Below are positions 15,413 through 25,177 of a DNA stretch of 64,000 bases, one piece after another. Each line of letters opens with the position of its first letter. Position 1 is the first letter of the stretch. Made by a program: the position numbers and the translations under genes. Source of the DNA: Jannaschia aquimarina (GTDB lineage: Bacteria; Pseudomonadota; Alphaproteobacteria; Rhodobacterales; Rhodobacteraceae); NCBI RefSeq assembly GCF_000877395.1, contig NZ_JYFE01000050.1:1-64000 (forward strand). Direction: 5' to 3'. The notes beneath the pieces are model-generated. The model saw only the letters and a program-made list of their open reading frames with translations, did not search any database and was not told where the DNA came from.

Positions 15413-15610
15413 GAGCTCGACCGGTCGGTTCTGGAATGCGACGCGGCACTGCTTGTGGCGGGACCGGGCCGCCGCACGCTGCCGGTGGCGCCACAATCCC
15501 GCCATTCTTGATGCGGGGTCGTCACAGGGGGCGCGCGATTGTGCCGCCCGCTTGTTGTGACGTGATCGAACCGTGCCCACATCCCGTCGGCAACGACAAG
15601 GAAGGCACGC

Positions 15611-16504
15611 ATGGACATCCCTCAGGCACTTCTCGACTTCGCGGGCGGTAACGCCGTCCTGATCGCGGTGGCGATCTTCGTCATCGTCTGCGTGATGCTT
15701 GGCGTGCGGATCGTTCCGCAATCCGAGAAGTTCGTGGTCGAGCGGTTCGGGCGTCTGAAATCGGTGCTGGGCCCGGGCATCAACATCATCGTGCCCTTCC
15801 TCGACAAGGTGGCCCACAAGGTCAGCATCCTCGAACGGCAGCTTCCCAATGCCAGCCAGGACGCGATCACCCGCGACAACGTGCTGGTGAATGTCGAGAC
15901 CAGCGTCTTCTACCGCATCCTGTCGCCCGAGCGGACGGTCTACCGGATCCGCGACGTGGACGGCGCCATCGCAACCACGGTCGCCGGTATCGTGCGCGCC
16001 GAGATCGGCATGATGGAACTGGACGAGGTTCAGTCGAACCGGGCCGAGCTGATCTCGAAGATCAAGGCGCAGGTCGAGGACGCGGTGGACGATTGGGGGA
16101 TCGAGGTGACCCGCGCCGAGGTGCTGGACGTGAACCTGGATGCCCAGACCCGTGACGCGATGCTGCAGCAGCTCAACGCCGAACGCGCCCGCCGTGCTCA
16201 GGTGACCGAGGCCGAGGGCCGCAAGCGGGCGGTCGAGTTGCAGGCCGACGCGGAGCTCTACGCCGCCGAGCAGGAGGCCAAGGCCCGCCGCATCCAGGCC
16301 GAGGCCGAAGCCTATGCGACCGAGGTCGTCGCCAAGGCCATCGCCGATCACGGGCTGGAGGCGGCACAGTATCAGGTCGCGCTAAAACAGGTCGAATCGC
16401 TGACGGCGCTGGGCAAGTCGGGCGGATCGCAGACGGTGGTCGTGCCGGCCTCCGCGATGGATGCCTTCGGCGAGGCGTTCAAGATGTTCCGGGGTCGCGC
16501 TTGA
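15611..16504 (+). CDS. SPFH/Band 7 membrane protein (QmcA/paraslipin-like)
   Basis: A 297-residue stomatin-like protein: an N-terminal hydrophobic anchor (residues 15-32), then the Band 7 domain (IVPQSEKFVVERFGRL, PGINIIVPFLDKV, DNVLVNVETSVFYRI), then a coiled-coil rich in Glu, Ala and Arg. Such proteins form large rings at the membrane and act with NfeD-type partners in membrane-domain organisation or protease control. The NfeD gene follows with a TTGA overlap, which supports the pairing. Confidence 0.9.
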   Translation: MDIPQALLDFAGGNAVLIAVAIFVIVCVMLGVRIVPQSEKFVVERFGRLKSVLGPGINIIVPFLDKVAHKVSILERQLPNASQDAITRDNVLVNVETSVFYRILSPERTVYRIRDVDGAIATTVAGIVRAEIGMMELDEVQSNRAELISKIKAQVEDAVDDWGIEVTRAEVLDVNLDAQTRDAMLQQLNAERARRAQVTEAEGRKRAVELQADAELYAAEQEAKARRIQAEAEAYATEVVAKAIADHGLEAAQYQVALKQVESLTALGKSGGSQTVVVPASAMDAFGEAFKMFRGRA

Positions 16505-16794
16505 TCTGGACCGGATGGTGGGTCTGGGCGGTCGGCTCGGCCGTCCTCATCATTCTCGAAATCCTCGCGCCGGGCTACGTCCTGCTGGGGTTCGGCATCG
16601 GCGCGGCGGTGGTCGCGCTGGGCCTTCTGACGGGGATCTTCGACGCCCTGTTCCCGGTGACGGGACAGTACGGCCTGACGGCGCTGTTGCTGATCTGGGG
16701 TGTGGCTTCGGGTATTGTCTGGCTGGTGCTGCGCCGGATCTACGGCGCGCCGGGCGGCAGCGTGAAGACCTTCGACGAGGACGTGAACGACTAG
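16501..16794 (+). CDS. NfeD-family membrane protein
   Basis: A 97-residue protein with three hydrophobic helices and a short hydrophilic tail, a truncated NfeD type lacking the protease domain. Its start is TTG at 16501, overlapping the stop of the SPFH gene (TTGA); no ATG lies nearby and the family motif WWVWAVGSAVLIILEILAPG begins right there. It likely works with the SPFH protein as its membrane partner. Confidence 0.88.
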   Translation: MIWTGWWVWAVGSAVLIILEILAPGYVLLGFGIGAAVVALGLLTGIFDALFPVTGQYGLTALLLIWGVASGIVWLVLRRIYGAPGGSVKTFDEDVND

Positions 16795-16888
16795 GCGCGT
16801 TCGGAGCACACCGTTCCGGGGGCCGGCCCGAGAGCCTTGCTGCAGACCCTCGCCGCCCATGCGGGGGAAGAAGAGTGCGGCGGATGAC

Positions 16889-16914
16889 GGAACGTCTGGC
16901 CGCCCCCGCCCGTT
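16889..16914 (+). promoter_or_regulatory. EcfG-type promoter
   Basis: GGAAC (16889-16893), 17 bases, CGTT (16911-16914): an exact match to the EcfG consensus, 31 bases before the ATG of the small membrane protein gene at 16946. The preceding gene ends about 95 bases upstream, so a separate promoter is expected here. Confidence 0.7.
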
Positions 16915-16945
16915 TTCGCAGTGATCTGAGAAAACGGAGGATGTC

Positions 16946-17188
16946 ATGTCCCAGAGCGATACGAGCGACGGCCAGTCGAGCTCCACTGCACGATACGCCG
17001 CATTCGGCGCCCTTTTCGTCGTAGCCCTGTTCGGGGCCTGGTACTTCACGAGCGCGTTCCTGATCGCGCCGACCATCGACGGTCCGGCGGCTGATCAGGT
17101 TCAGGGCCTGCCGGCGACCAATGTCGATGAGCTGTCCATCGGCGGAGAGCGACTCGTTCCCAACGCCGCCGAAGAGGTGGCCGAATGA
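16946..17188 (+). CDS. small single-pass membrane protein, probably stress-induced
   Basis: An 80-residue protein with a Ser/Asp-rich N-terminus, one hydrophobic helix (about residues 18-40) and an acidic C-terminus. ACGGAGG precedes the ATG. An exact EcfG-type promoter lies directly upstream, which suggests general stress induction. It overlaps the next small gene by ATGA, so the two are coexpressed. No family recognised. Confidence 0.72.
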   Translation: MSQSDTSDGQSSSTARYAAFGALFVVALFGAWYFTSAFLIAPTIDGPAADQVQGLPATNVDELSIGGERLVPNAAEEVAE

Positions 17189-17349
17189 CCGTCACGACGC
17201 GCAAGGAAACCAAGCCGCTCGACCCGGCCCGACCGCCCGAGCGGTCCCGCCGCGGCGGCTGGGGCATTTGGGTCGGCGTGGCGGTGATCGCGCTGCTCGC
17301 GCTGGCCATGCTCGGCTTCTTCGTGGGCGGTGGCGCGGTCGGCGACTAG
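17185..17349 (+). CDS. 54-residue single-pass membrane protein
   Basis: A basic, Arg/Lys-rich N-terminal half (residues 1-25) precedes one hydrophobic helix (about residues 28-48), ending in a Gly-rich tail. The ATG overlaps the stop of the previous gene (ATGA). Its stop overlaps the stop of pyrF on the other strand by a few bases. The charge pattern predicts a cytoplasmic N-terminus. With its partner it may form a two-protein membrane unit; function unknown. Confidence 0.65.
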   Translation: MTVTTRKETKPLDPARPPERSRRGGWGIWVGVAVIALLALAMLGFFVGGGAVGD

Positions 17350-18050
17350 GGCAGCATCCCAAGGATCGCCCGCGCCGCCGCTGCCGGGTCCGGGGCGGCA
17401 TGGATCGGGCGGCCCACCACGATGTGGTCGGCCCCCGCCCCGATCGCCTCGGCCGGGGTTGCGACGCGCTTCTGATCCCCCTTGTCGCCGCCCGGGGGAC
17501 GGACCCCAGGCGTTACAATCAGCTTGCCCGCGGCTTCGGGCAGTGCCCGGACCATGGCCGCCTCCTGCGGGGAGGCTATGACGCCATCGGCTCCGGCCTC
17601 GAAGGCCCGACCGGCGCGGGTGGAGACCAGATCCGGTAGGTCGCCCGGAACGATCAGCCCCGCATCCAGGTCCGCCCGGTCGAGCGAAGTCAGGAAGGTG
17701 ACAGCGAGGATCTTCATTTCGCCCTTCGTCTGGGCGGCGGCGCGGACGACATGCGGATCGCCATGGACAGTCAGGAAGTCGTGGCCGAACTGCGCCAGCC
17801 CCCGCACCGCCGCCTCGACCGTCGCGCCGATATCGAAAAGTTTCATGTCCAGGAAGATTCGTTTGCCCTGCTCGTCCTTGAGCTCGTTGGCGAGCGCGAG
17901 CCCGCCACCGGTCAGCATGCCAAGCCCGATCTTGTAGAACGACACGGCGTCACCCAGCCGGGAGGCCAGGTCGAGCCCGGCCAGGGCGTTGGGTACGTCG
18001 AGCGCGACGATCAGACGGTCATCGGCGGTCTGGTTCTCGGATCCGGTCAT
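17346..18050 (-). CDS. pyrF: orotidine-5'-phosphate decarboxylase
   Basis: Makes UMP from OMP in the last step of pyrimidine synthesis. The 234-residue barrel has RLIVALDVPN near the N-terminus, the catalytic DMKLFDIGATV near residue 65, VTPGVRPPGGDKGDQKRV near residue 180 and GADHIVVGRPI near the end. The start at 18050 has GGAGG seven bases upstream; the ATG at 18098 lacks one. Confidence 0.95.
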   Translation of the reverse strand: MTGSENQTADDRLIVALDVPNALAGLDLASRLGDAVSFYKIGLGMLTGGGLALANELKDEQGKRIFLDMKLFDIGATVEAAVRGLAQFGHDFLTVHGDPHVVRAAAQTKGEMKILAVTFLTSLDRADLDAGLIVPGDLPDLVSTRAGRAFEAGADGVIASPQEAAMVRALPEAAGKLIVTPGVRPPGGDKGDQKRVATPAEAIGAGADHIVVGRPIHAAPDPAAAARAILGMLP

Positions 18051-18125
18051 GGCGGCACCTCCGTCCCGGGCTTTGGAACGGAGGTGCTCCGGGGTCAAGC
18101 GGACCTGCCGAGCCGGGGGACGGCG

Positions 18126-19892
18126 TCAGGTGACCGCGCTCCCCGAGACGGTACGGACGAGGACATCGGCGGCGTCGATCCGGGCCGCGGCAACCCGCGC
18201 CACGGCCTCGCCGCCATAGAGGATCACGCTGTCTTCGCCATCCATCTGCACGGTGACGGGCAGGGTCGCATCCTGTCCTTCGGGAATGCCGATCTCGACG
18301 ATGTCGGCGCGGCTGCCGGTATTCCAGTCGGTGATCGTGGCCAGACCGTCTTCGGCCACGACGACGCGGAACAGGTCCGATCCGATGCCGCCGGTCATGG
18401 TGTCGCCTCCGCCTCCGATCAGGGTATCATCGCCGGCCGCGCCCTCGATCAGGTCCGCGCCGCTGCTGCCCGACGCCCCGGCATAGACGGTCGCGTTGAA
18501 GGCGCCCTCCAGCAGGTCGTCGCCGCGCTGGCCGTTCAGATCGTCGTCGCCCGCGCCGCCCACGACCGTGTCGCTGCCGCGGAAGGCGTTGATCTCGTCG
18601 TCCCCGTCGCCGCCGTCGATCAGGTCGGCCCCTGCCGTTCCCTCGATCCGGTCGTCGTCTTCACTGCCTGTAAGGACCCGTTCGAATGCCGTCGCATCGG
18701 CAAAGCTTTCCAGTTCTTCTGTCGTCACGCGTACGTTCCCTGCTTGGAGTCCCGCGCCCCCTTGGACGACGACGGAGCGGATGCCGTCAATGGAGACGAT
18801 GGCATCGTCCCCTTCATCGGCAACGGTTATGGCCAACGGATCGTCTCCGTCGAAGGCGATCTCGATGATATCCGTGCCGTCTTCGTAGTCGGCGATGACG
18901 GCCGGGCCATTCGTCAGCACGTCGCCCGCCCCGATCTGGATGAGATCGGCGCCGTCGCCGCCGGTCACCACATCCCCGGCACCCGCCAGGATCGAGTCGT
19001 CCCCGTCGCCGCCGTCCAGGACGTCGCCCGCGCCGTCCGGGCCGGTCGTCGTGGCCCCGGCGCGCAGCCCGTCGATCAGGTCGTCGCCCGCGCCGCCGTC
19101 CAGCGTGTCCTCGCCGGTGCCGCCCAACAGGCCGTCGCTGCCCGCGCCGCCCGACAGGCTGTCATCGCCGCCATTGCCCCGGAGGACGTCGATGCCCTCG
19201 CCCCCGTCGAGAGTGTCGTCGCCCGCCTCGGCCGGGTCGATGTCGCGTCCGTCACCGTCGATCGTGTCGTTGCCGGTCCCGCCCAGCAACAGGTCGTCGT
19301 CCGCATTGCCGTTGAGCAGATCGTCGTCCTAGCCCCCATCGACGGTATCGTTGCCGGTGCCGCCGGCGAGAATATCCTGTCCGGTCCCGCCGAAGAGGAT
19401 GTCGTCGTCGTCCCCGCCCCGCAGGAGGTCGTTGCCCGCCTCGCCATCGAGGCTGTCGCTTCCCGCGCCGCCCGAGAGGGTGTCGTCCCCGTCGCCGCCG
19501 AAGGCCGTGTCGTCGCCAGCCGGTCCGACGCCGGCGCGGATGTCGTCGTTGCCCGCGCCGCCGCGGATCAGGTCGGACGCCACGCCACCTTCGAGAAGGT
19601 CGTCGCCGTCGCCCCCGTCGAGAGTGTCCTCTCCGAAGCCGCCGCGAAGCGTGTCGTCGCCATCGCCGCCCCGCAGGTCGTCGCGGCCTTCGAGGCCGTC
19701 GATCTCGTCGTTCCCACCGAGGCCGTCGATCAGGTTCGCCCCGGGACCGCCCTGAAGGTTATCGTCCTCCTGGGTGCCGGCGGCGCGCACGGGATCGTCG
19801 TCATCATCGTCGCTGCCGCCGCCTCCTCCGACAAGTGCCAAGAGCGCAAGCATGGGAAGCAGCGCCAGAAGCGCAGCCGAACCTTCGAACAT
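18126..19892 (-). pseudogene. RTX-type calcium-binding repeat protein with in-frame amber stop
   Basis: One reading frame of 589 codons with a TAG at 19329-19331 (codon 188). The N-terminus has a hydrophobic segment (residues 5-22), a Gly run and an Asp run. Both sides of the stop are tandem nonapeptides of the form GGxGxDxLx, which bind calcium in secreted RTX proteins. The stop replaces the third residue of one repeat and the phase of repeats is unbroken, so a single base change explains it. Such proteins normally leave by type I secretion; a HlyD/ABC pair lies at 61544-64000. It may be a recent pseudogene, a sequencing error or a readthrough case. Confidence 0.8.
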
Positions 19893-20029
19893 GATGATGT
19901 ACCCCTTATTCCCCGGGGATCATCTTCGTGATGCCGCGGACGTTTTCAATCGGGGATCAAAGAGACAGGACGTTTCGGGGGGCGAAACGGTGTCGCCGCG
20001 AAGCAGATGGATTTTCGCCTTGTTTCGGC

Positions 20030-20218
20030 TCAGGCGCGGGCGGCGCGGCCCAACGCGTCGAGGGTCCGTTCGAAGGACCATTCTGGGGCGACGGGGGCGG
20101 CGACCGGGTAGCGGTCGAGCGATCCTTCCGGAGCGCGCAGGACGGCGATGCCGTGGGCCAAACCCTCCAAGGGGTCCAACCGGACCCGTTCGATGCGGAC
20201 AAGGCGCTGTCTTGGCAT
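20030..20218 (-). CDS. small hypothetical protein
   Basis: A 62-residue soluble, Arg-rich protein starting MPRQRLVRIERVRLDP. The start at 20218 is preferred because GGAG lies six bases upstream; the ATG at 20230 has no such site. Its codon use resembles that of its neighbours and it fills the gap between two genes, but no family is recognised. A one-mismatch EcfG-type promoter lies just upstream. Confidence 0.5.
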   Translation of the reverse strand: MPRQRLVRIERVRLDPLEGLAHGIAVLRAPEGSLDRYPVAAPVAPEWSFERTLDALGRAARA

Positions 20219-20245
20219 GCCGAACTCCATTCAGGCTTGCACTTG

Positions 20246-20271
20246 AACGCAGCTTAGGCCGGGTTGGTTCA
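20246..20271 (-). promoter_or_regulatory. possible EcfG-type promoter, one mismatch
   Basis: Read on the minus strand: TGAAC (20271-20267), 17 bases, CGTT (20249-20246). Only the first base of the -35 element departs from GGAAC. It lies 27 bases before the small gene starting at 20218. Weak on its own. Confidence 0.35.
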
Positions 20272-20279
20272 ATTTTCGG

Positions 20280-20705
20280 TTAAGGCGCCTCGTCCAGACC
20301 GCCCATCGCGCAGATCGCGGCCCATTCCGCGTCGGTCACGGGCTGCACCGAAAGGCGGGCCTGACGGACCAGCGCCATGTCCGAGAGGCGCGGGTCGGCC
20401 TTGATCTCGGCCAGTGTCACCGGTTGCGGCAAGGGCCGGACCGCCTTGATGTCCACGCAATCCCAGCGCTCGTCGTCGGTGGTGCTGTCGGGGTGGGACG
20501 CGGCGATGACCTCGACGATGCCGACTACGGCCTTCTGGTCCTGGCTGTGGTAGAAGAAGCCCAGATCGCCGACCTTCATCTCCCGCATGACGTTGCGCGC
20601 CTGATAGTTGCGCACGCCATCCCATTCCTCTCCGGCGTCGCCCTTGGCGACCTGATCGTCCCAGGACCACGTGGACGGTTCGGACTTGAAGAGCCACCGG
20701 CTCAT
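20280..20705 (-). CDS. EVE domain protein
   Basis: A 141-residue PUA-like EVE domain protein: WLFKSEPSTWSWDD at the N-terminus, WDGVRNYQARN near residue 35 and FFYHSQDQKAVVGIVEV near residue 58. EVE domains form a cage that binds modified bases in RNA or DNA. The start at 20705 gives MSRWLFK, the usual family start. It overlaps the YciI gene upstream by four bases. Confidence 0.9.
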   Translation of the reverse strand: MSRWLFKSEPSTWSWDDQVAKGDAGEEWDGVRNYQARNVMREMKVGDLGFFYHSQDQKAVVGIVEVIAASHPDSTTDDERWDCVDIKAVRPLPQPVTLAEIKADPRLSDMALVRQARLSVQPVTDAEWAAICAMGGLDEAP

Positions 20706-20982
20706 TTGTTCACCACGCGGTTCCACGCCTCGATGCGGATATCGGCGAAGAGGCCCGCCTTGGCATAGGGGTCGGCGGCGGCGAAGGCCTCGACATGGGC
20801 GCGATCCTCCGTGTCGAAGAGGATCAGGCTGCCGGACATCGCACCGGCCTCGTCCACGAAGGGGCCGGCCTGAAGGACGAACGGATCGGCGTTCAGATGG
20901 GCCAGATGCGCCTCTCGGTTGGCTTTGCGGACTTCCAGATGACCGGGCTTGTCGGTGCAGATCAGGGCGTGGAGCATGGGCG

Positions 20983-20986
<4 letters not shown>
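20702..20986 (-). CDS. YciI-like protein
   Basis: A 94-residue protein of the YciI fold, with LHALICTDKPGHLEVR at the N-terminus and AAADPYAKAGLFADIRIEAW near the end, including the conserved His/Asp region. Family function is poorly known. The ATG at 20986 overlaps the gpsA stop (ATGA); an in-frame ATG at 20977 would give the more typical start MLHALI and remains possible. gpsA, this gene and the EVE gene form a tight unit. Confidence 0.85.
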
Positions 20987-21929
<943 letters not shown>

Positions 21930-21933
<4 letters not shown>

Positions 21934-22997
21934 GCCTTCGCCCCCCGCTTGCCAGAGCCCAGCATGGGCGCCGCACTCTCGTCGAGCGGCCAGCGGGGGC
22001 GGGCGGCCAGCGTCAGGTCGTCGGTCAGGCCGAGGAAGAGGCGCTCCGCCCCCGCCCAGGCGATCATCGCGGCGTTGTCGGTGCACAGCGCCAATGGCGG
22101 GGCGAGGAAGGGGATGCCAGCTCGGTCGGCGACGTCCTGCAGGGCCTCGCGGATGGCCCCGTTCGCCGCCACACCGCCAGCCACGGCGAAGGCGGTCGCA
22201 TCGGGGCAGGCGGCCAACGCGCGGCGCGCTTTTTCGGCCAGCACGTCGCGCACGGCGGATTGAAAACTCGCGCAGAGATCGGCGCGGATGCTCTCCCGCA
22301 AGCCGCCGTCGCGGTCGACGGCGTCGTCGCGGGCGCGCAGCACGGCGGTCTTGAGGCCCGAGAAGGACAGGTCGCAGCCGGGACGGTCCATCAGCGGGCG
22401 GGGCAGGGCGATGGTGGGTCGGCCCTGTTCCGCGCAGGTCTCGACCGACGGCCCGCCGGGCTGGGGCAGGGCCAGAAGACGGGCCACCTTGTCGAAAGCC
22501 TCGCCCGGCGCGTCGTCGATGGTGCCGCCCAGACGGACGAAGCTGTCCGGGCCGTCCACGCGCAGGAACTGGCAATGCCCGCCCGAGACGAGCAGCATGA
22601 GGTAGGGAAAGGCCACGTCGTCGGTCAGGCGCGGCGTCAGCGCGTGTCCGGCCAGGTGGTTCACGCCGATCAGGGGCTTGCCGGTGGCGGCGGCCAGGCC
22701 CTTGGCGCACATCACGCCGGCCAGCACGCCGCCGATCAGGCCGGGACCCGCAGTGACGGCGATCGCGTCGATCTGCGACAGGTCACGGCCGGCCTCGTCC
22801 AAGGCACGCTCGACGGCGATGTCGATCTTTTCGGCATGGGCGCGGGCGGCGATCTCCGGGACGACGCCGCCGAAAGCCGCGTGCAGGTCGTCCTGGCGCA
22901 GCACGACGTTCGACAGGATTGTCCGGCCGTGCAGGATTGCGGCGGCCGTGTCGTCGCAGGAGGATTCCAGCCCGAGCATCGTTGGGACTTGCGCCAT
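21930..22997 (-). CDS. tsaD: tRNA threonylcarbamoyladenosine synthase subunit TsaD
   Basis: Transfers threonylcarbamoyl to A37 of ANN-decoding tRNAs, working with TsaB and TsaE. The 355-residue protein has [13 protein letters not shown] near the N-terminus, the metal ligands His114 and His118 in [17 protein letters not shown] and [11 protein letters not shown]. It is coupled to gpsA downstream. hemD is divergent, only 28 bases from its ATG, so the promoters must be compact. Confidence 0.96.
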
Positions 22998-23025
22998 CGC
23001 CTCGACCTATGCCCCGGTGCGGGCC

Positions 23026-23688
23026 ATGTCCACGCCGCCCGTCCTGCTGACCCGACCGCTCGCGCAGTCCGAGGCGTTCGCCGCCCGGCTGGGGATGGAT
23101 TGCGTGATCTCTCCGCTGCTCGAAATCGTCTTCACGGGGCGTGCCCCCGAGGCGGAGGCGTTGATCGCCACCTCGGCGAACGGCGTCGCGGCCTGGATTG
23201 CGGCGGGCGGGGCGACAGGTTTGCCGGTCTGGTGCGTCGGGCCGGGCACCGCACGCGCGGCGCGGGAGGCCGGGCTGCGTGTCGTCGGCATGTCGCGCAA
23301 TGCAACCTACCTGGCCGAGGATATGCCGGACGGTCAGCCGCCGCTGACGCATGTCCGCGGGGCGCATGTGGCGACGGATCTGGCAGGAGCGCTTCGCGTG
23401 CGCGGCATGCAGGTCGCCGAAGCGGTGCTCTACGAGGCGCAGGCGCGCCCGCTTTCGGACGCGGCGCGGACGCTGGCGCGGGCCGGTCCAGTGGTGGTGC
23501 CGGTCTTTTCGCCCCGGTCGGCTCGCCTCTTGGGCAACGAATGGCCCGCCGATGCGTTGTCGAACCTGAGGGCCGTCGCCATCAGCGAAGCGGCCGCCGA
23601 GGGCCTGCCCGTCTCGCCCGCCGCCATCGCCGACCGACCGGACGGAGAAGCGATGGTGTCTGCCGTGCTCGGGACGATCGGCGGTTGA
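23026..23688 (+). CDS. hemD: uroporphyrinogen-III synthase
   Basis: Closes and inverts ring D to give uroporphyrinogen III in haem synthesis. The 220-residue protein begins PPVLLTRPLAQSEAFAARL, as HemD proteins do, and has IATSANGVAAW near residue 50 and FSPRSARLL near residue 160. Overall conservation is low, as is normal for this family. The genomic order hemD, Mic60-like, HemY is characteristic of Alphaproteobacteria and supports the call. Confidence 0.88.
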   Translation: MSTPPVLLTRPLAQSEAFAARLGMDCVISPLLEIVFTGRAPEAEALIATSANGVAAWIAAGGATGLPVWCVGPGTARAAREAGLRVVGMSRNATYLAEDMPDGQPPLTHVRGAHVATDLAGALRVRGMQVAEAVLYEAQARPLSDAARTLARAGPVVVPVFSPRSARLLGNEWPADALSNLRAVAISEAAAEGLPVSPAAIADRPDGEAMVSAVLGTIGG

Positions 23689-23757
23689 GAGGCGGGGACG
23701 GCTGGTCTAGTTTCGGTTGATGCCGCAATCCAAGCGCGGCGGGGCGGAGGACGACGA

Positions 23758-25167
23758 GTGGCGCGCAAGAAGACATCGCGGACGACCAGACCGGCCGGAG
23801 ATTACGCCGGGCCCTCCGACCAAGCCCCGGAGGCCGAGACCGGGACGGAGGCCAAGCCGATCGGCGTCGACGACGCTGAGATCGAGGCATCCCCCAAGCA
23901 GATCGACCCGGCGCTGGACAATGATGCCGGGTCCGAGAGGGTCGAACCGATCGGTGTCGATGAGGCCGAGATCGCGGCCTCTCCGTCTCTGGTCGATCCC
24001 GCCCTGGACGAGACGGCGGCCGGAAAGGCCGCAGCCGACGCGCGGGAGGAGCTGCCAGAGGGGGAGGCCGGGTCCAGACAGTCGAGCGACGCTGGTGGAG
24101 ATACGGTTCCTGCTGCAACGGGTGAGAGCCGGGAAGGGAACGTAGCCCCTGCCGAAGTCGCCGCGCCTGCCGCCACGCCGCCGCCGCAGGTCATTGAAAA
24201 GCGCGGGCCGGGCTTCTTCGCTCTGCTGCTTGGGGGGCTGCTTGCCGGGGGCATCGGCTATGCCGTCGCGACCTTCGGTGTGCCGCGCGTGGAGGAGGCC
24301 GCGGTCGACGCCGCGCGTGTCGAGACGCTGGAAGGCGAGGTCGCGGCCCTGCGGTCCGATCTGTCTGGCATGGGCGATCTGCCCGCTGCCGGCGTCGATC
24401 TGGCACCGCTCCAGACCAGCCTGGCCGAGTTGGAGGACCGGGTCGCCACGTTGGAGAGCCGGCCCGCCGCACCCGCCACGGCCGAGGGCGACGCCACTCC
24501 CGCCGCACCCGCGCCATCAGCCCCGACCCCGGATCTCGCCCCGCTTCAGGATCGCATCGCGTCGGTCGAAGAGGGGGTGTCGTCTACCGGAAACCAGGTC
24601 GCGGATCTGGCCACGCGGATCGACACCGCCGAGGCCGACCTTGCGGGCCGGATCACCGCGCTTGAAGCGCGGATCGCGGATCTGTCCGAAGGCGCCGACG
24701 ACGCCGCAGCGCTGGCCCGCGAGACGGCGCAGAACCAGTTGAGCCTGGCCGTCGAGACCGGCGCCCCCTTTGCCGAGCAGGCCGAGATGCTGGGTGACTT
24801 GCCCGAGCCGCTGACCGCGGCCGCGGCCGAAGGGGTCCCCACCGTCTCCGATCTGGCCGTCGCGTTCCCGCCGCTGGCGCGCGAAGCCTTGCGCGCCGCC
24901 CGGACCGAAGGTGGCGGCGAGGCGGGCCTGCAAGGGATCGCCCGATCCCTGCTGGGCGCCCGCAGCCTCGAGCCACGGGAGGGGGATGACCCCGATGCCG
25001 TGCTGAGCCGGGCGGAAGCCGCCGTGCGCGCGGGCGATCTGTCGGCCGCCCTGTCCGAAATCGCCGCGCTGCCCGAAAGCGCCCGTGCCGTGCTATCGGA
25101 TTGGACGTCACGCGCCGAAACCCGCATCGAGGCGGAAGCCGCGCTGCAAGACTACCTCGAGGGATAA
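23758..25167 (+). CDS. Mic60/mitofilin-like membrane protein
   Basis: Alphaproteobacterial relative of the mitochondrial MICOS subunit Mic60 (COG4223), 469 residues. A long acidic N-terminal part is followed by one transmembrane helix (about residues 150-172), coiled-coil repeats and a C-terminal mitofilin-like helical domain (EGDDPDAVLSRAEAAVRAGDLSAAL). It would sit in the inner membrane facing the periplasm and help shape membranes. Start is GTG at 23758. Residues 34-54 and 64-84 are an imperfect internal duplication. Its position between hemD and hemY is the classic one. Confidence 0.85.
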   Translation: MARKKTSRTTRPAGDYAGPSDQAPEAETGTEAKPIGVDDAEIEASPKQIDPALDNDAGSERVEPIGVDEAEIAASPSLVDPALDETAAGKAAADAREELPEGEAGSRQSSDAGGDTVPAATGESREGNVAPAEVAAPAATPPPQVIEKRGPGFFALLLGGLLAGGIGYAVATFGVPRVEEAAVDAARVETLEGEVAALRSDLSGMGDLPAAGVDLAPLQTSLAELEDRVATLESRPAAPATAEGDATPAAPAPSAPTPDLAPLQDRIASVEEGVSSTGNQVADLATRIDTAEADLAGRITALEARIADLSEGADDAAALARETAQNQLSLAVETGAPFAEQAEMLGDLPEPLTAAAAEGVPTVSDLAVAFPPLAREALRAARTEGGGEAGLQGIARSLLGARSLEPREGDDPDAVLSRAEAAVRAGDLSAALSEIAALPESARAVLSDWTSRAETRIEAEAALQDYLEG

Positions 25168-25177
25168 GGATCGCTTA

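Noticed and set aside
17751-19931. 726-codon plus-strand reading frame
   Set aside because: Antisense shadow of the RTX gene: the repeated GGxGxDxLx codons leave other frames open. It also crosses pyrF, and its product is low-complexity with no known domain.
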